DNA of 64,000 nucleotides from Chryseobacterium sp. W4I1 (GTDB lineage: Bacteria; Bacteroidota; Bacteroidia; Flavobacteriales; Weeksellaceae). The notes below the pieces were generated by a model. That model saw only the letters and a program-made list of their open reading frames with translations, ran no database searches and was not told where the DNA came from. Each line of letters begins with the position of its first letter. Positions within the stretch are counted from its first letter, which is position 1. The stretch spans positions 992,001 to 1,056,000 of the forward strand of contig NZ_JAUSXQ010000001.1 of assembly GCF_030816115.1 (NCBI RefSeq). The letters run 5' to 3'. Of this stretch, positions 52,531-61,804 are shown one piece after another. A program made the position numbers and the translations under genes.

Positions 52531-53499
52531 TTACTTGTTTGGATTCCAGTCATCAAAAATCTTTTCCAAAGTATAATTTTTTAAATCTTTTTTCGTCAAT
52601 TGATGCGACCAGCTTACACGTTTTGAAGTACTTCCGCCTTCACCTTTGCTTTCGAATTCTGCGTAATAAGCGGTTTTTTCTTTATCAGGAAACATTTTAT
52701 CGCCTTTCCATGGATTCCAACCTTCCGGAAGAATATGTTTTCCCATTTCTGTATTGATGAAAACTGTCTTTGCATAAGGTCTCCAAGGTCTTCCCAAATA
52801 GACCTTTGTGATGCCTTCTTTGGCGGTTAATGTACAGTCCAAAAAGACGAAACCGTACTGTCTGTCGGCTTCCGTTGCGGCTGCGGTGATGTAAGAATCG
52901 GCTAAACTTTTAATGGTACAATTCTTAAAAACAACCGTTGCCTGACCGAAAATAAAATCTGTCGTACCTTCAATATAGCAGTTTTCAAAAAACTGTCTGC
53001 TGTGATTGGTTGCAGAATAAATCGTGTCCTGACAACCCAGAATATTCGAATTTTTAATCACAAAACGGTCACCCTCCACATGAAGAGAAACTGCCTGTCC
53101 TTCGTTGCACGAGCTATTTTGAATTGTTATATTGCTAATTTTTATCTCATCACCCATTACCAGTAAAGTGTAAGAATTGAATGTTGTCATTTTTTCATTA
53201 AACGGATCCGGTTTTCCTGAAAAATCATTGTTGGTGATGATGGTATTGTCTTTATTTTCACCTTCTAACGTGATTTTATGTTTTGAAGATGGGATTGTAA
53301 TTTTTTCGTTATAAGTTCCGGATTTAATAAAAACCAAAGCTTCCGCAGGTCCCAAATCTCGTATAGAATTGATGGCTTTTTGAATTGATGTGAAATCTCC
53401 GCTTTCGTCTTTGGCAACGGTAATTCTAACGTACGGATCATTTCCTGCTAAGAGAAAATTAGCAATCGAAATAAATATAATTAAGAATAATTTTTTCAT
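52531..53499 (-). CDS. Pectinesterase (CE8)
   Basis: A 322-residue secreted protein (signal peptide LFLIIFISIANFLLAG). The right-handed beta-helix has QAVSLHVEGDRFVIKNSNIL, then GCQDTIYS, GTTDFIFG (catalytic Asp) and YLGRPWRPYAKTVF (conserved Arg/Trp), the four pectin methylesterase signatures. It removes methyl esters from homogalacturonan, making it accessible to lyases and polygalacturonase. A paralogue lies at 61805. Confidence 0.93.
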   Translation of the reverse strand: MKKLFLIIFISIANFLLAGNDPYVRITVAKDESGDFTSIQKAINSIRDLGPAEALVFIKSGTYNEKITIPSSKHKITLEGENKDNTIITNNDFSGKPDPFNEKMTTFNSYTLLVMGDEIKISNITIQNSSCNEGQAVSLHVEGDRFVIKNSNILGCQDTIYSATNHSRQFFENCYIEGTTDFIFGQATVVFKNCTIKSLADSYITAAATEADRQYGFVFLDCTLTAKEGITKVYLGRPWRPYAKTVFINTEMGKHILPEGWNPWKGDKMFPDKEKTAYYAEFESKGEGGSTSKRVSWSHQLTKKDLKNYTLEKIFDDWNPNK

Positions 53500-53684
53500 A
53501 AACTGATTTATTATTTTTTAACGCAAAGTTTTGTTTTTCTTTATTTTTAGTGAGCTAAGATGAAATCAATTTATTGATTTTGATTAAGCGGTCGTTTTAG
53601 CCATAAGCTTCATCAGCGATTTATCGCTTTCTTTGCTCCTTAAAGTTTAACATTTTTAATTATAAATCTTTGCGTTTAAAAGCA

Positions 53685-54605
53685 CTATTTATTTTTTTTC
53701 AAAACTTTATTTAAAAAATCAACAGTATAATTCAATGTTTCTGTAAACCAAGGTTCTGCGCTCCAAAATGAATGCGGAGAATCTTTAATTTCATGAAATT
53801 CAGTCGGAATATTATAATTCTTTAATTTCTTCATCATATCGTCCCGACCCGCATGAAAACGAGGTTGCGAACTGTTAATGAAAAGGGTAGGAGGTGTATT
53901 TTTATCTACATATTCCAAAGGGGAAGCTTCTTTCCAGTTTTTTAAATTGACATTTCTGTCGCCGCCCAACCAGTAGGAAGCATAAGTACTTTCTTCAGCT
54001 TCGGGATGAATAAACGAAACAATTCCGTCAATATTGATGATTGCCTTTATTTTATTCTTTGATTTTACGCCAACCAAAGTGGCGATCTGAGCACCCGCAG
54101 ATTCTCCTAAAACCATCATTTTATTTTGATCTAAAGAATATTTTTTTCTGTTTTTCTTTAACCAATTAATAGCTTCCTCAATATCTTCAACTCCGGCAGG
54201 ATATTTTGCAACATCAGCCAACCGATACCCGACTGCGATAGCGACATAACCTTTTGAAGCCAATTCCATGGCCATGAATTTTTCATTTTCCTTGCTTCCG
54301 GAAATCCAGCCACCGCCATGAACCATTGCAATTCCGGGATACTTTTTGGATTTATCAAGAGGATAATAGAGGTCTGCTTTCAAAGATATTCCGTTGATGT
54401 TTGCATATTCTACATCTTTATCAATTCCGATATTTTGCGGAACCGGTCGGTCTATCGGGGTGATAAAGGGATGTTTTTTCTTCAATTTCTCGAAAGTCGC
54501 TTCGTTGGTGTAAGGAGTTGCATTCGGCCGTTGAATCTGGCCGAATGCTAATGTTCCTCCCATTAAAAAAATAGAAATATAAGTATGTTTTTTGTTAAAA
54601 ATCAT
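53685..54605 (-). CDS. Secreted alpha/beta hydrolase
   Basis: A 306-residue exported hydrolase (signal peptide ISIFLMGGTLAFGQ). YPGIAMVHGGGWISGSKENE is the HGGG oxyanion segment, LGESAGAQIA the Ser nucleophile elbow, and SPHSFWSAEPW the His. It resembles BD-FAE-type acetyl/feruloyl esterases found in pectin clusters. It precedes the CE8 gene at 52531 with a 185-bp spacer carrying an interspersed repeat, and follows GH28 by 15 bp. Confidence 0.83.
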   Translation of the reverse strand: MIFNKKHTYISIFLMGGTLAFGQIQRPNATPYTNEATFEKLKKKHPFITPIDRPVPQNIGIDKDVEYANINGISLKADLYYPLDKSKKYPGIAMVHGGGWISGSKENEKFMAMELASKGYVAIAVGYRLADVAKYPAGVEDIEEAINWLKKNRKKYSLDQNKMMVLGESAGAQIATLVGVKSKNKIKAIINIDGIVSFIHPEAEESTYASYWLGGDRNVNLKNWKEASPLEYVDKNTPPTLFINSSQPRFHAGRDDMMKKLKNYNIPTEFHEIKDSPHSFWSAEPWFTETLNYTVDFLNKVLKKNK

Positions 54606-54620
54606 TCGCTTGTGGAATTT

Positions 54621-56288
54621 TTATTTAACTGAATTTTTAGCTACTTCTGTTGCAAGAGAAATTGCATCTTTATCATCTGTAACTTCCTTCGGTAACAAAA
54701 TTGATCCCGATTTATTTCCTAAAACCTTAACAAACGGCTTATTTTGAGATTCAAATTTCACCGTTGAAAGATTGATGTTTTTGCTGTTGTAAACCGTTGC
54801 TCCGGTTCCTTCAGCATATTTTAATGTAACATTTTTTAATTGAATTCCGTCTGCATCTACGATTGTTAGAGCCTTTTTCGTGTCAAACTGAGAATCTTCA
54901 ATCACAATATTTTTAAGGTTCATTTCTGCTAAACCGAATAATGTGATGGCTTCATAAGAATTAACTGCATTGATGTTTTTAAAGAAAATATTTCTAAAAA
55001 TCGGAGTTTCCTCTGTTATGGGATAAACCTTTTCCGGTGCTTTGTTGCCTTCTCTTTTTTGTCCGTCTTCCAAAACCGGGGAAGCGCCTTCATAAAACAT
55101 ATTAAAGCCAATTACCTGAGTAGGAATATTAATCATATCAATGTTTTTGATGTAAATATTTTCCACGATTCCACCTCTTCCACGGGTAGTTTTGAAACGT
55201 AAACCAATGTCTGTTCCGATAAAAGTACAGTCGGAAACGTGAATATTTCTCGCTCCACCAGACATTTCACTTCCTACGACAAAACCTCCGTGACCATGAT
55301 AGACAACATTGTTTTTAATGATCACATTTTCTGTCGGCATATTTCTCTTTCTTCCATCTTCATTTTTTCCTGATTTAATGCAGATCGCGTCGTCACCAAC
55401 GTCGAACGTGTTATCGTAGATTAAAACATTTTTGCAGGATTCCAGATCTACACCGTCACCGTTTTGAGAGAACCAAGGATTTCTAACCGTAAGATTTCTT
55501 AAAATTACATTTGAGCACATCAACGGATGAAGGTTCCAGGCGGGAGAATTCTGGAAAGTCGGACCGTCTAACAAAACTTTGTCACAACCCACCAAACTTA
55601 CCATTACGGGACGAAGAAAATCTTTAACCGATTTTAGCTCTTCCTTAGAAATTTTATCAGGAACGTTGAAACTTGAGCTGCTTTCAAATCCTTTTTTATA
55701 ACTTTCGGAAGGGTACCAGGTTTTACCGTCAGAAGATAAAATTCCGCCGGATTTTACAATCTCTTTCCATTCAGATTCTGATACTTTTCCTTTTTTGATG
55801 GCTCTCCACGCATCACCGCTTCCGTCGATCACCCCTTTCCCTGTGATGGCGATATTGGTTGCGTTTCTTGCGGAAATAGGGGATTGACAACGGATTGTAT
55901 TTAATCCTTCAAAACTCACATCAACCAAAGGATAATCGTTTTTGTCTTTGCTAAATATGATCAATGCACCTTCCTCTACATGAAGATTGATGTTGCTTTT
56001 CAACTCGATTGGTCCTGTTAACCACATTCCGCGGGGAACAACCAATTTTCCGCCTCCTTTTTTAGAAAGATCGTCGATTGCTTTTTTGAAAGCTTCTGTA
56101 TTTTTTACATTTCCGCCTGCAACTCCGCCAAATTGTGTAATGGAAACCGTATTTGCAGGAAAAGAAGTTTCTGCGACCTGCGGCATTTTAAACTCAATAT
56201 TTTTATAAATATCCAGATTTTGAGCGTGTATGTGTCCTGAAAACATCATAACTGCGACTAAACCAATAACTTTAAGAGACTTCTTCAT
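54621..56288 (-). CDS. Polygalacturonase-type glycoside hydrolase family 28
   Basis: A 555-residue exported beta-helix enzyme (signal peptide VIGLVAVMMFSGHIHAQ). The GH28 motifs are all present in order: NGDGVDLESC, VGDDAICIKSG (double Asp), YHGHGGFVVGSEMSGG (His) and IGLRFKTTRGRGG (RxK-type). It hydrolyses galacturonan or rhamnogalacturonan bonds. It is one base away from the CE12 gene upstream, so the two are tightly coupled. Confidence 0.93.
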   Translation of the reverse strand: MKKSLKVIGLVAVMMFSGHIHAQNLDIYKNIEFKMPQVAETSFPANTVSITQFGGVAGGNVKNTEAFKKAIDDLSKKGGGKLVVPRGMWLTGPIELKSNINLHVEEGALIIFSKDKNDYPLVDVSFEGLNTIRCQSPISARNATNIAITGKGVIDGSGDAWRAIKKGKVSESEWKEIVKSGGILSSDGKTWYPSESYKKGFESSSSFNVPDKISKEELKSVKDFLRPVMVSLVGCDKVLLDGPTFQNSPAWNLHPLMCSNVILRNLTVRNPWFSQNGDGVDLESCKNVLIYDNTFDVGDDAICIKSGKNEDGRKRNMPTENVIIKNNVVYHGHGGFVVGSEMSGGARNIHVSDCTFIGTDIGLRFKTTRGRGGIVENIYIKNIDMINIPTQVIGFNMFYEGASPVLEDGQKREGNKAPEKVYPITEETPIFRNIFFKNINAVNSYEAITLFGLAEMNLKNIVIEDSQFDTKKALTIVDADGIQLKNVTLKYAEGTGATVYNSKNINLSTVKFESQNKPFVKVLGNKSGSILLPKEVTDDKDAISLATEVAKNSVK

Positions 56289-56289
56289 T

Positions 56290-57135
56290 TTATTTTTGTT
56301 GAGTTTTAATTAATTTTTTAAATTCCTGATAAACAATTGAGGCCACGACTTTCGCTCCTTCCGGCTGGAAATGAGTGTTATCTTTTTGACCTTTCGGATA
56401 GGCTTCATACACATTTTCAGGAAGATTCATGAAATAGTGATTGGTAGTAAAATCCTGTCCTTTGTTCGTAAAATAGTCCATGGACAATTTGTTTAAATCG
56501 ATGTACGGAACATTCATTTCTTTAGCAATATCAATTGGAGCTTGCGCATATTCTCCGTGTACATTTTCGAGTTTTCCATCTTTCCATGGATAATTTCTGG
56601 CAACAGGTGTCAAAATAATTGGATTTCCACCTTTTTGTCTTGTCTGCGTTACAAATAATCTTAAAAATTCTTTATATCCTTCAATATTTACATAACGTTC
56701 TGTGTGTTTTTCAGAGCCGTCATTATGACCAAACTGCATGAAAACATAATCGTTAGGCTGCAAATGTTCATATACATACCTCCATCTTCCTTCCTGGAAA
56801 AAAGTTCGGGTACTTCTTCCGCCATGCGCTCTGTCGATAACCGCAACAGAATCTGTTGTAATTGCAGGTTTTAAAGAAGCCAAACTGTCTTTTACAAAAA
56901 ACGGCTGAAAAACCTGTCCCCATCCTGTAATTGGATACCGGACTTTCATATAATCTTTTTCGGGTTCATAATTTCCCGTATAATCCGCCATCGTAGAGTC
57001 GCCGATAAGATAAATATGCGTGGCTTTTTTATTACGTTTTGTAGTTCCCCTTTGAGCATTGTTTTGTGATTGACATGCAATCAACAGCAAAACAATGAAT
57101 AAAAATGAAACGATATGGTATATTTTTTTTGTCAT
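56290..57135 (-). CDS. Rhamnogalacturonan acetylesterase (CE12), lipoprotein
   Basis: From the ATG at 57135 this is a 281-residue lipoprotein (IVSFLFIVLLLIAC lipobox); a GTG seven codons upstream would lie in a repeat and was not chosen. Block I is YLIGDSTMADYTGNY, the GHND block follows, and KDNTHFQPEGAK holds the catalytic pair. It is longer than the second CE12 at 51534 and is anchored. Both would deacetylate rhamnogalacturonan. Confidence 0.88.
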   Translation of the reverse strand: MTKKIYHIVSFLFIVLLLIACQSQNNAQRGTTKRNKKATHIYLIGDSTMADYTGNYEPEKDYMKVRYPITGWGQVFQPFFVKDSLASLKPAITTDSVAVIDRAHGGRSTRTFFQEGRWRYVYEHLQPNDYVFMQFGHNDGSEKHTERYVNIEGYKEFLRLFVTQTRQKGGNPIILTPVARNYPWKDGKLENVHGEYAQAPIDIAKEMNVPYIDLNKLSMDYFTNKGQDFTTNHYFMNLPENVYEAYPKGQKDNTHFQPEGAKVVASIVYQEFKKLIKTQQK

Positions 57136-57150
57136 TGATTTATTTTTTTC

Positions 57151-57255
57151 TCCCACAGATTACACAGATTTTCACAGATGTTTATATAATATTTTTATTT
57201 ATAAGTTTTAAAAACTATGCACAATCATCTGTGAAAATCTGTGAAATCTGTGGGA
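57151..57255. repeat. 30-bp inverted repeat with CACAGAT words
   Basis: 57151-57180 (TCCCACAGATTACACAGATT onward) pairs with 57226-57255 with one mismatch, over a 45-base AT-rich loop. Related CAGATT/TCTGTG words occur at 51470-51530. It lies between the GH43 stop and the CE12 start on the minus strand and may form a stable RNA hairpin in the polycistronic message. Confidence 0.75.
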
Positions 57256-57260
57256 AACAA

Positions 57261-58904
57261 TTAATTTTTAGTAATTCTAAACCAATCAAAATCCGCATAT
57301 CCTCCGCGAGAAGCTTTGGTTGTGCTTACGCTGTATAAACCGACTTTAGCTCCGATCCATTTCCCGGGTTTTGCCTGAAATACATCACCCACTTTTGTGA
57401 AATTTTTCCCGTTTTCACTGTAGCTAAACTGGCATAAACCATTCGGTTCGTTCACATTTACTTTTAAATAAGCTTCGTTGCCTTTTAATTTTGTTTCAAA
57501 TAAAACCTTTTCTTCACCGCCTTTATCCGCTTTTTCGGCTCTTCTTAACTGTAAATAAAATCCGTCCGGCTTGTTGGTAATTACGATGGATTCATGATCT
57601 AATCCCATCACCAAAAGTCCGGCTGTTTTTCCTTCTTTGGCATCTTCAGGAATTAATTTAACCTTTGTGGAAGCTATAAAATTCGGAGCAGGGAATTTTT
57701 GAGTTAATAAATTCGGGACATTCCATAGATTTTTCTCGCCTTCAGGAACTTTCATCGAGAATAATCTTAAAAATTTTTGTCCGGGAAGTTTGGATGACCA
57801 GACAATATTTTCATTCGCACTCCATTGCCATTGGACTCCTAATTTTTCACCGTCAAATTCATCCGTTTCAGGTGGATTTACGATAGGGTAGGATTGTCCG
57901 ACGTTTGGTTTTTTATAGCTTAAAACCGGTTCACCGATTCCGTTTTTATTATTGTCAATTCCGATAATTGGCCAGTCTTTTTCCCACTTCATCGGTTGTA
58001 AATGAACGATTCTTCCGCCTGCATCAATATCCTGAAAATGATAAAACCAATCTTCACCGGAAGGTGTATCAACCCAAGCTCCCTGGTGAGGTCCGTTGAT
58101 TTTCGTCGAACCTTGCTCGAGTACAACTTTTTCTTCGTAAGGACCATAAATATTCTTTGATCTCAACACCAATTGCCATCCTGTAGCGACTCCGCCTGCA
58201 GGTGCAAAAATGTAGTAATAGCCATTTCTTTTATACATTTTAGGACCTTCAACGGTTGGATGTGCATCATGACCGTCGAAAACATGAACTCCTTTATCCA
58301 GAACTTTTGTTCCTTCCTGATTCATTTTATTTACTGAAAGCAAACTTTTCACGCCTGCGCGACTTCCTGCCCAACCATGAACTAAATAAGCGTTTCCGTC
58401 ATCATCCCAGAACGGACAGGAATCGATCAATCCTTTTCCCTCCATCACCAAAACAGGCTTTTCCCAGGTTCCCAACGGATCTTTGGTTTTCACCATATAA
58501 ATTCCGAAATCGGGATCGCTCCAATAAATGTAAAATTCACCTTTATGAAATCTGATACTCGGTGCCCAAACGCCGTCGCCTCTTTTGGGAGTTGAAAAAT
58601 GTTCGTGTGGAAGAACATCCGGAAGTGCATAATTCACTAATTTCCAATTAACCATATCTTTTGAATGGAGTATAGGCAATCCCGGAGCTTCATTGAAACT
58701 TGAAGCGGTCATATAATAATCTTCACCGACACGAATGGCATCCGGATCGGAATAATCTGCGTATAAAACAGGATTTTTGTAATTTTTTCCCTGATCGGCT
58801 GTCCAGACTTCAGAAACATAATTTTTTTCCTGTGCATTCAAATAATTTGATGCAACCGAAAAGGCTGTAAGTGAAAGTATATTTATAATATTTTTTGTCT
58901 TCAT
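57261..58904 (-). CDS. Glycoside hydrolase family 43 with C-terminal beta-sandwich
   Basis: A 547-residue secreted enzyme (signal peptide ILSLTAFSVASNYLNAQ). The five-bladed propeller shows the three acids: YADYSDPDAI (base), IDSCPFWDDDGNAY (pKa modulator) and TVEGPKMYKRNGYYYI (acid Glu). The C-terminal 190 residues form a concanavalin-like sandwich (DUF1349-like). GH43 enzymes remove arabinose or xylose, or cut galactan; the position in this cluster favours side chains of rhamnogalacturonan I. Confidence 0.9.
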   Translation of the reverse strand: MKTKNIINILSLTAFSVASNYLNAQEKNYVSEVWTADQGKNYKNPVLYADYSDPDAIRVGEDYYMTASSFNEAPGLPILHSKDMVNWKLVNYALPDVLPHEHFSTPKRGDGVWAPSIRFHKGEFYIYWSDPDFGIYMVKTKDPLGTWEKPVLVMEGKGLIDSCPFWDDDGNAYLVHGWAGSRAGVKSLLSVNKMNQEGTKVLDKGVHVFDGHDAHPTVEGPKMYKRNGYYYIFAPAGGVATGWQLVLRSKNIYGPYEEKVVLEQGSTKINGPHQGAWVDTPSGEDWFYHFQDIDAGGRIVHLQPMKWEKDWPIIGIDNNKNGIGEPVLSYKKPNVGQSYPIVNPPETDEFDGEKLGVQWQWSANENIVWSSKLPGQKFLRLFSMKVPEGEKNLWNVPNLLTQKFPAPNFIASTKVKLIPEDAKEGKTAGLLVMGLDHESIVITNKPDGFYLQLRRAEKADKGGEEKVLFETKLKGNEAYLKVNVNEPNGLCQFSYSENGKNFTKVGDVFQAKPGKWIGAKVGLYSVSTTKASRGGYADFDWFRITKN

Positions 58905-59035
58905 TAAATCAGATTCATTTATTTTGTTTAGTAGATTTTTAACGCAAAGGGCGCAAAGACTTTTTTAACTGATTCTGCAAATTTTTTGTCCGCAAGGGCA
59001 TTTCACTCAGCAAAGGGTGAATGTCTTAGCTTTAA

Positions 59036-60292
59036 TTATTTCTCAAATTCTAAACTCGCTAAGATGAAAGGTCCTGTTCCTTTGGCATCGTTGGAACGAA
59101 TTTCTTCATTCACATAATATTCATACGAACCGTCTCTGTAAGGTTTTCCGCCCAGACCTGCCACTGCACAGCATTTATTTAAATTTACTACGCCATTTTC
59201 ATCGACGGTAATTAAATTTTTAATGATCCCGTCATAACCTTTTTTGGCAGCCGCTTTATAAGATTTTGGTAAATATCCGTTGTTGACAGACTTTATCATC
59301 GTGTAAACAAACATTGCTGAAGCAGTTGCTTCTTCATAATTACCATTTGCTAATGGCTTGTCCAATACTTGATACCAAAGTCCGCTTTTCTTGTCCTGAA
59401 CCTTGATGATGGCATCGGCGTAAGATTTTAGGTAAGAAATTAATCTTGCTCTACCCGGATGATTTTGCGGTAAATAATCCAGCACATCCACCATCGCCAT
59501 TCCGTACCAACCCATCGCTCTTCCCCAGAAATTTGGGGATTGTCCCGTTTCTTTATTTGCCCAGGCCTGCTCTTTGCTTTCGTCCCAGGCGTGGTATAGT
59601 AATCCTGTTTTTTTATCTAGAAGATGCTTTTGAATTAAGTCAAATTGATTGATAATATCATCGTAAGCCTTGTCTGCATCGGCACCTTTTGAAAAATCTT
59701 TGGTGTAATGGGTGTAAAAAGGCTGTCCCATGTACAATCCATCCAGCCACATTTGGTTAGGATAGATTTTCTTATGCCAGAAACCGCCTTCAGAAGTTCT
59801 CGGTTGCCCGTCGATTTGCGAACGAAGCGTTTGTAAAGCCTTTAAGTATTTTTCTTTTTTCTCTTTTTCATACAGATAAAGAAGTACATTTCCGCTGTTT
59901 AGAAGGTCGATGTTGTATTTGTCCAATTCATAGGTAAGAATGGTGCCATCTTCCCGTACCAATTTCTCTCCAAAGCTGCTTACGTAGTCGTAATATTCTT
60001 TTTTGCCTGTTTTTGCGTATAGTTTTTCTGCTCCATCCAGTACAATTGCTGATGGGTAAGTCCATTTCGGGCTCTTGCTGAAATCGAGCATCCATGATTC
60101 CGGGAAACGGTGCATTTCGGAAAGTAACATTCTTTCAGACCATTTCAGATTGATTGGAACAATTTTTCCGGATTTTAAAGTTTCTGTTGCAGGTTTTGAT
60201 GCTACAGATTTTGTTTGGGCACATGCTAAGAACATTCCTGAACCTAAAATTGCAACAGCATATGCTTTTATGTTTTTGTTAATGAAATTCAT
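59036..60292 (-). CDS. Unsaturated rhamnogalacturonyl hydrolase (GH105/GH88 type), lipoprotein
   Basis: A 418-residue lipoprotein (lipobox MFLAC). The (alpha/alpha)6 barrel has NQMWLDGLYMGQPFYTHYTK (Asp general acid), KQAWANKETGQSPNFWGRAM-like WGRAMGWYGMAMVDVLDYLP and GSYEYYVNEEIRSND near the end, matching YteR/GH105 enzymes that hydrate and release the unsaturated uronic acid left by lyases. This links the pectate lyases to the KdgF step. It lies between GH43 and the beta-helix lyase genes. Confidence 0.9.
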   Translation of the reverse strand: MNFINKNIKAYAVAILGSGMFLACAQTKSVASKPATETLKSGKIVPINLKWSERMLLSEMHRFPESWMLDFSKSPKWTYPSAIVLDGAEKLYAKTGKKEYYDYVSSFGEKLVREDGTILTYELDKYNIDLLNSGNVLLYLYEKEKKEKYLKALQTLRSQIDGQPRTSEGGFWHKKIYPNQMWLDGLYMGQPFYTHYTKDFSKGADADKAYDDIINQFDLIQKHLLDKKTGLLYHAWDESKEQAWANKETGQSPNFWGRAMGWYGMAMVDVLDYLPQNHPGRARLISYLKSYADAIIKVQDKKSGLWYQVLDKPLANGNYEEATASAMFVYTMIKSVNNGYLPKSYKAAAKKGYDGIIKNLITVDENGVVNLNKCCAVAGLGGKPYRDGSYEYYVNEEIRSNDAKGTGPFILASLEFEK

Positions 60293-60351
60293 GATTTTAA
60301 ACTTTAAAGTTGATTATTTTTTACCGAATTTAACAAGAGTTTTCATGGTTA

Positions 60352-61764
60352 TTAGAATTGTTTTTCGGTTATTTTTTTAACAATATCATTAAAATACACT
60401 TCAATATTATCGTAGTTTTTATCTAAATCTCTTCCGTTGGCATTGGCCACTTTTGGGTTTAATTGATGCTTAATTTCCCATTCATCAGGCATTCCGTCGT
60501 TGTCTGAGTCGGGTAGTGCCTTTCCTTCGTCCAATTTTGGAAATCCGCCGACATCATTTTGTGAATCGATGATGCCGTTGGTGCTTCCTTTTGAACCTTT
60601 GTAGGTAAAACTTCCGTTTTTGACATCTTTCAACACATGGAGATCAACAGCATCTCTCACTAAACTTGCTCCGCCGATCTGTAAAATTTTCTCATACGCT
60701 TCTTTTGCAGAATGGGTGATGACATTGCTCTGAATATCATGTGGCTGATTGATTTTTATGGAGTTTTTATCCTTATCTGTCAAATTATAAGCTTTCATCT
60801 GACCGAAAACACCTTCCGTCCAGTTGTCCTTCGTGATTTCCGGGTTTCCTTCTATAACATTTCCGTTGATGTAATATTTCCCCCAAATGTTATACACTTC
60901 AGCTTCCGGGTTTCCGTTTTTATCGATGGCAACAATTCTCTGTTTTGTGGTGGTTGCGGGGCCGGGTTTATAGTAATTATTGACGATATTCACGTTCATT
61001 CCTTCACCGCCGTACACATTATTGTTTCCCCAATTATAAATCACATTATTCCTGAAATCGGTAAGATCAGTTAATGCAAATTTACTTCCTGCATATTCCC
61101 CTAATCTGGGATTTCTGCTGTCATGGTGAGCATACATATTATGATGAAAAGACGCAAATTTTCCGCCTGCAATTCCGCCGTAACCGTGAGGACCTTTCTT
61201 ATGGAAAGAATTTCTCAAACTTTCTGCAATTACGCACCATTGAAGCGTTGTGTTTTCATTAACATAAATGGAAACTGTCTCGTCTGTAGACCAGCTCATC
61301 GAGCAATGATCAATAATTAAATTTTTTATAAACCTGGCACCCAAAGCATCACCTTCATGTTTTTTCTGATTACCCATTCTGAATCTCATGTAGCGAATAA
61401 TCACGTTGTCTGCACCTACAAAAGTTTCGTAATTGGCAACGGTAATTCCGTCTCCTGGAGCGGTTTGTCCGGCAATGGTGACATTGCCTTCTTTTATTTT
61501 TAACGGTGATTCCAAGTAAATTGTTCCGCCGGTTTTAAAAACAATATATCTCGGTCCTTTTTGATCTAGAGCATATCTTAAAGTGCCTTCTGAGCCGTCA
61601 TCCGTCAATTTATCAACAACATAAACCTTTCCTCCACGACCGCCGGTTGTATATCTTCCGAAACCTTCTGCACCGGGAAAACTTAGGACATTTTGAGCTT
61701 CAACAAAAGCCAGACTTCCGCATACAATCCCTATCGTCATTATTTTTGTGAAGTGTTTTATCAT
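60352..61764 (-). CDS. Secreted pectate lyase-like beta-helix protein with TSP3-type calcium motif
   Basis: A 470-residue exported protein (signal peptide MTIGIVCGSLAFVEAQ). VLSFPGAEGFGRYTTGGRGG opens the beta-helix and IIDHCSMSWSTDETVSI is its conserved core; both match the N-terminal domain of the T9SS lyase at 40274. DSDNDGMPDEWEI near the C terminus is a calcium-binding repeat. It lacks the FN3, LamG-like and sorting domains of its relative, so it is probably periplasmic. Confidence 0.88.
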   Translation of the reverse strand: MIKHFTKIMTIGIVCGSLAFVEAQNVLSFPGAEGFGRYTTGGRGGKVYVVDKLTDDGSEGTLRYALDQKGPRYIVFKTGGTIYLESPLKIKEGNVTIAGQTAPGDGITVANYETFVGADNVIIRYMRFRMGNQKKHEGDALGARFIKNLIIDHCSMSWSTDETVSIYVNENTTLQWCVIAESLRNSFHKKGPHGYGGIAGGKFASFHHNMYAHHDSRNPRLGEYAGSKFALTDLTDFRNNVIYNWGNNNVYGGEGMNVNIVNNYYKPGPATTTKQRIVAIDKNGNPEAEVYNIWGKYYINGNVIEGNPEITKDNWTEGVFGQMKAYNLTDKDKNSIKINQPHDIQSNVITHSAKEAYEKILQIGGASLVRDAVDLHVLKDVKNGSFTYKGSKGSTNGIIDSQNDVGGFPKLDEGKALPDSDNDGMPDEWEIKHQLNPKVANANGRDLDKNYDNIEVYFNDIVKKITEKQF

Positions 61765-61804
61765 GATTTAAAATTCTTTTTGATGTTGATTTTAATCTTA
61801 AAAT

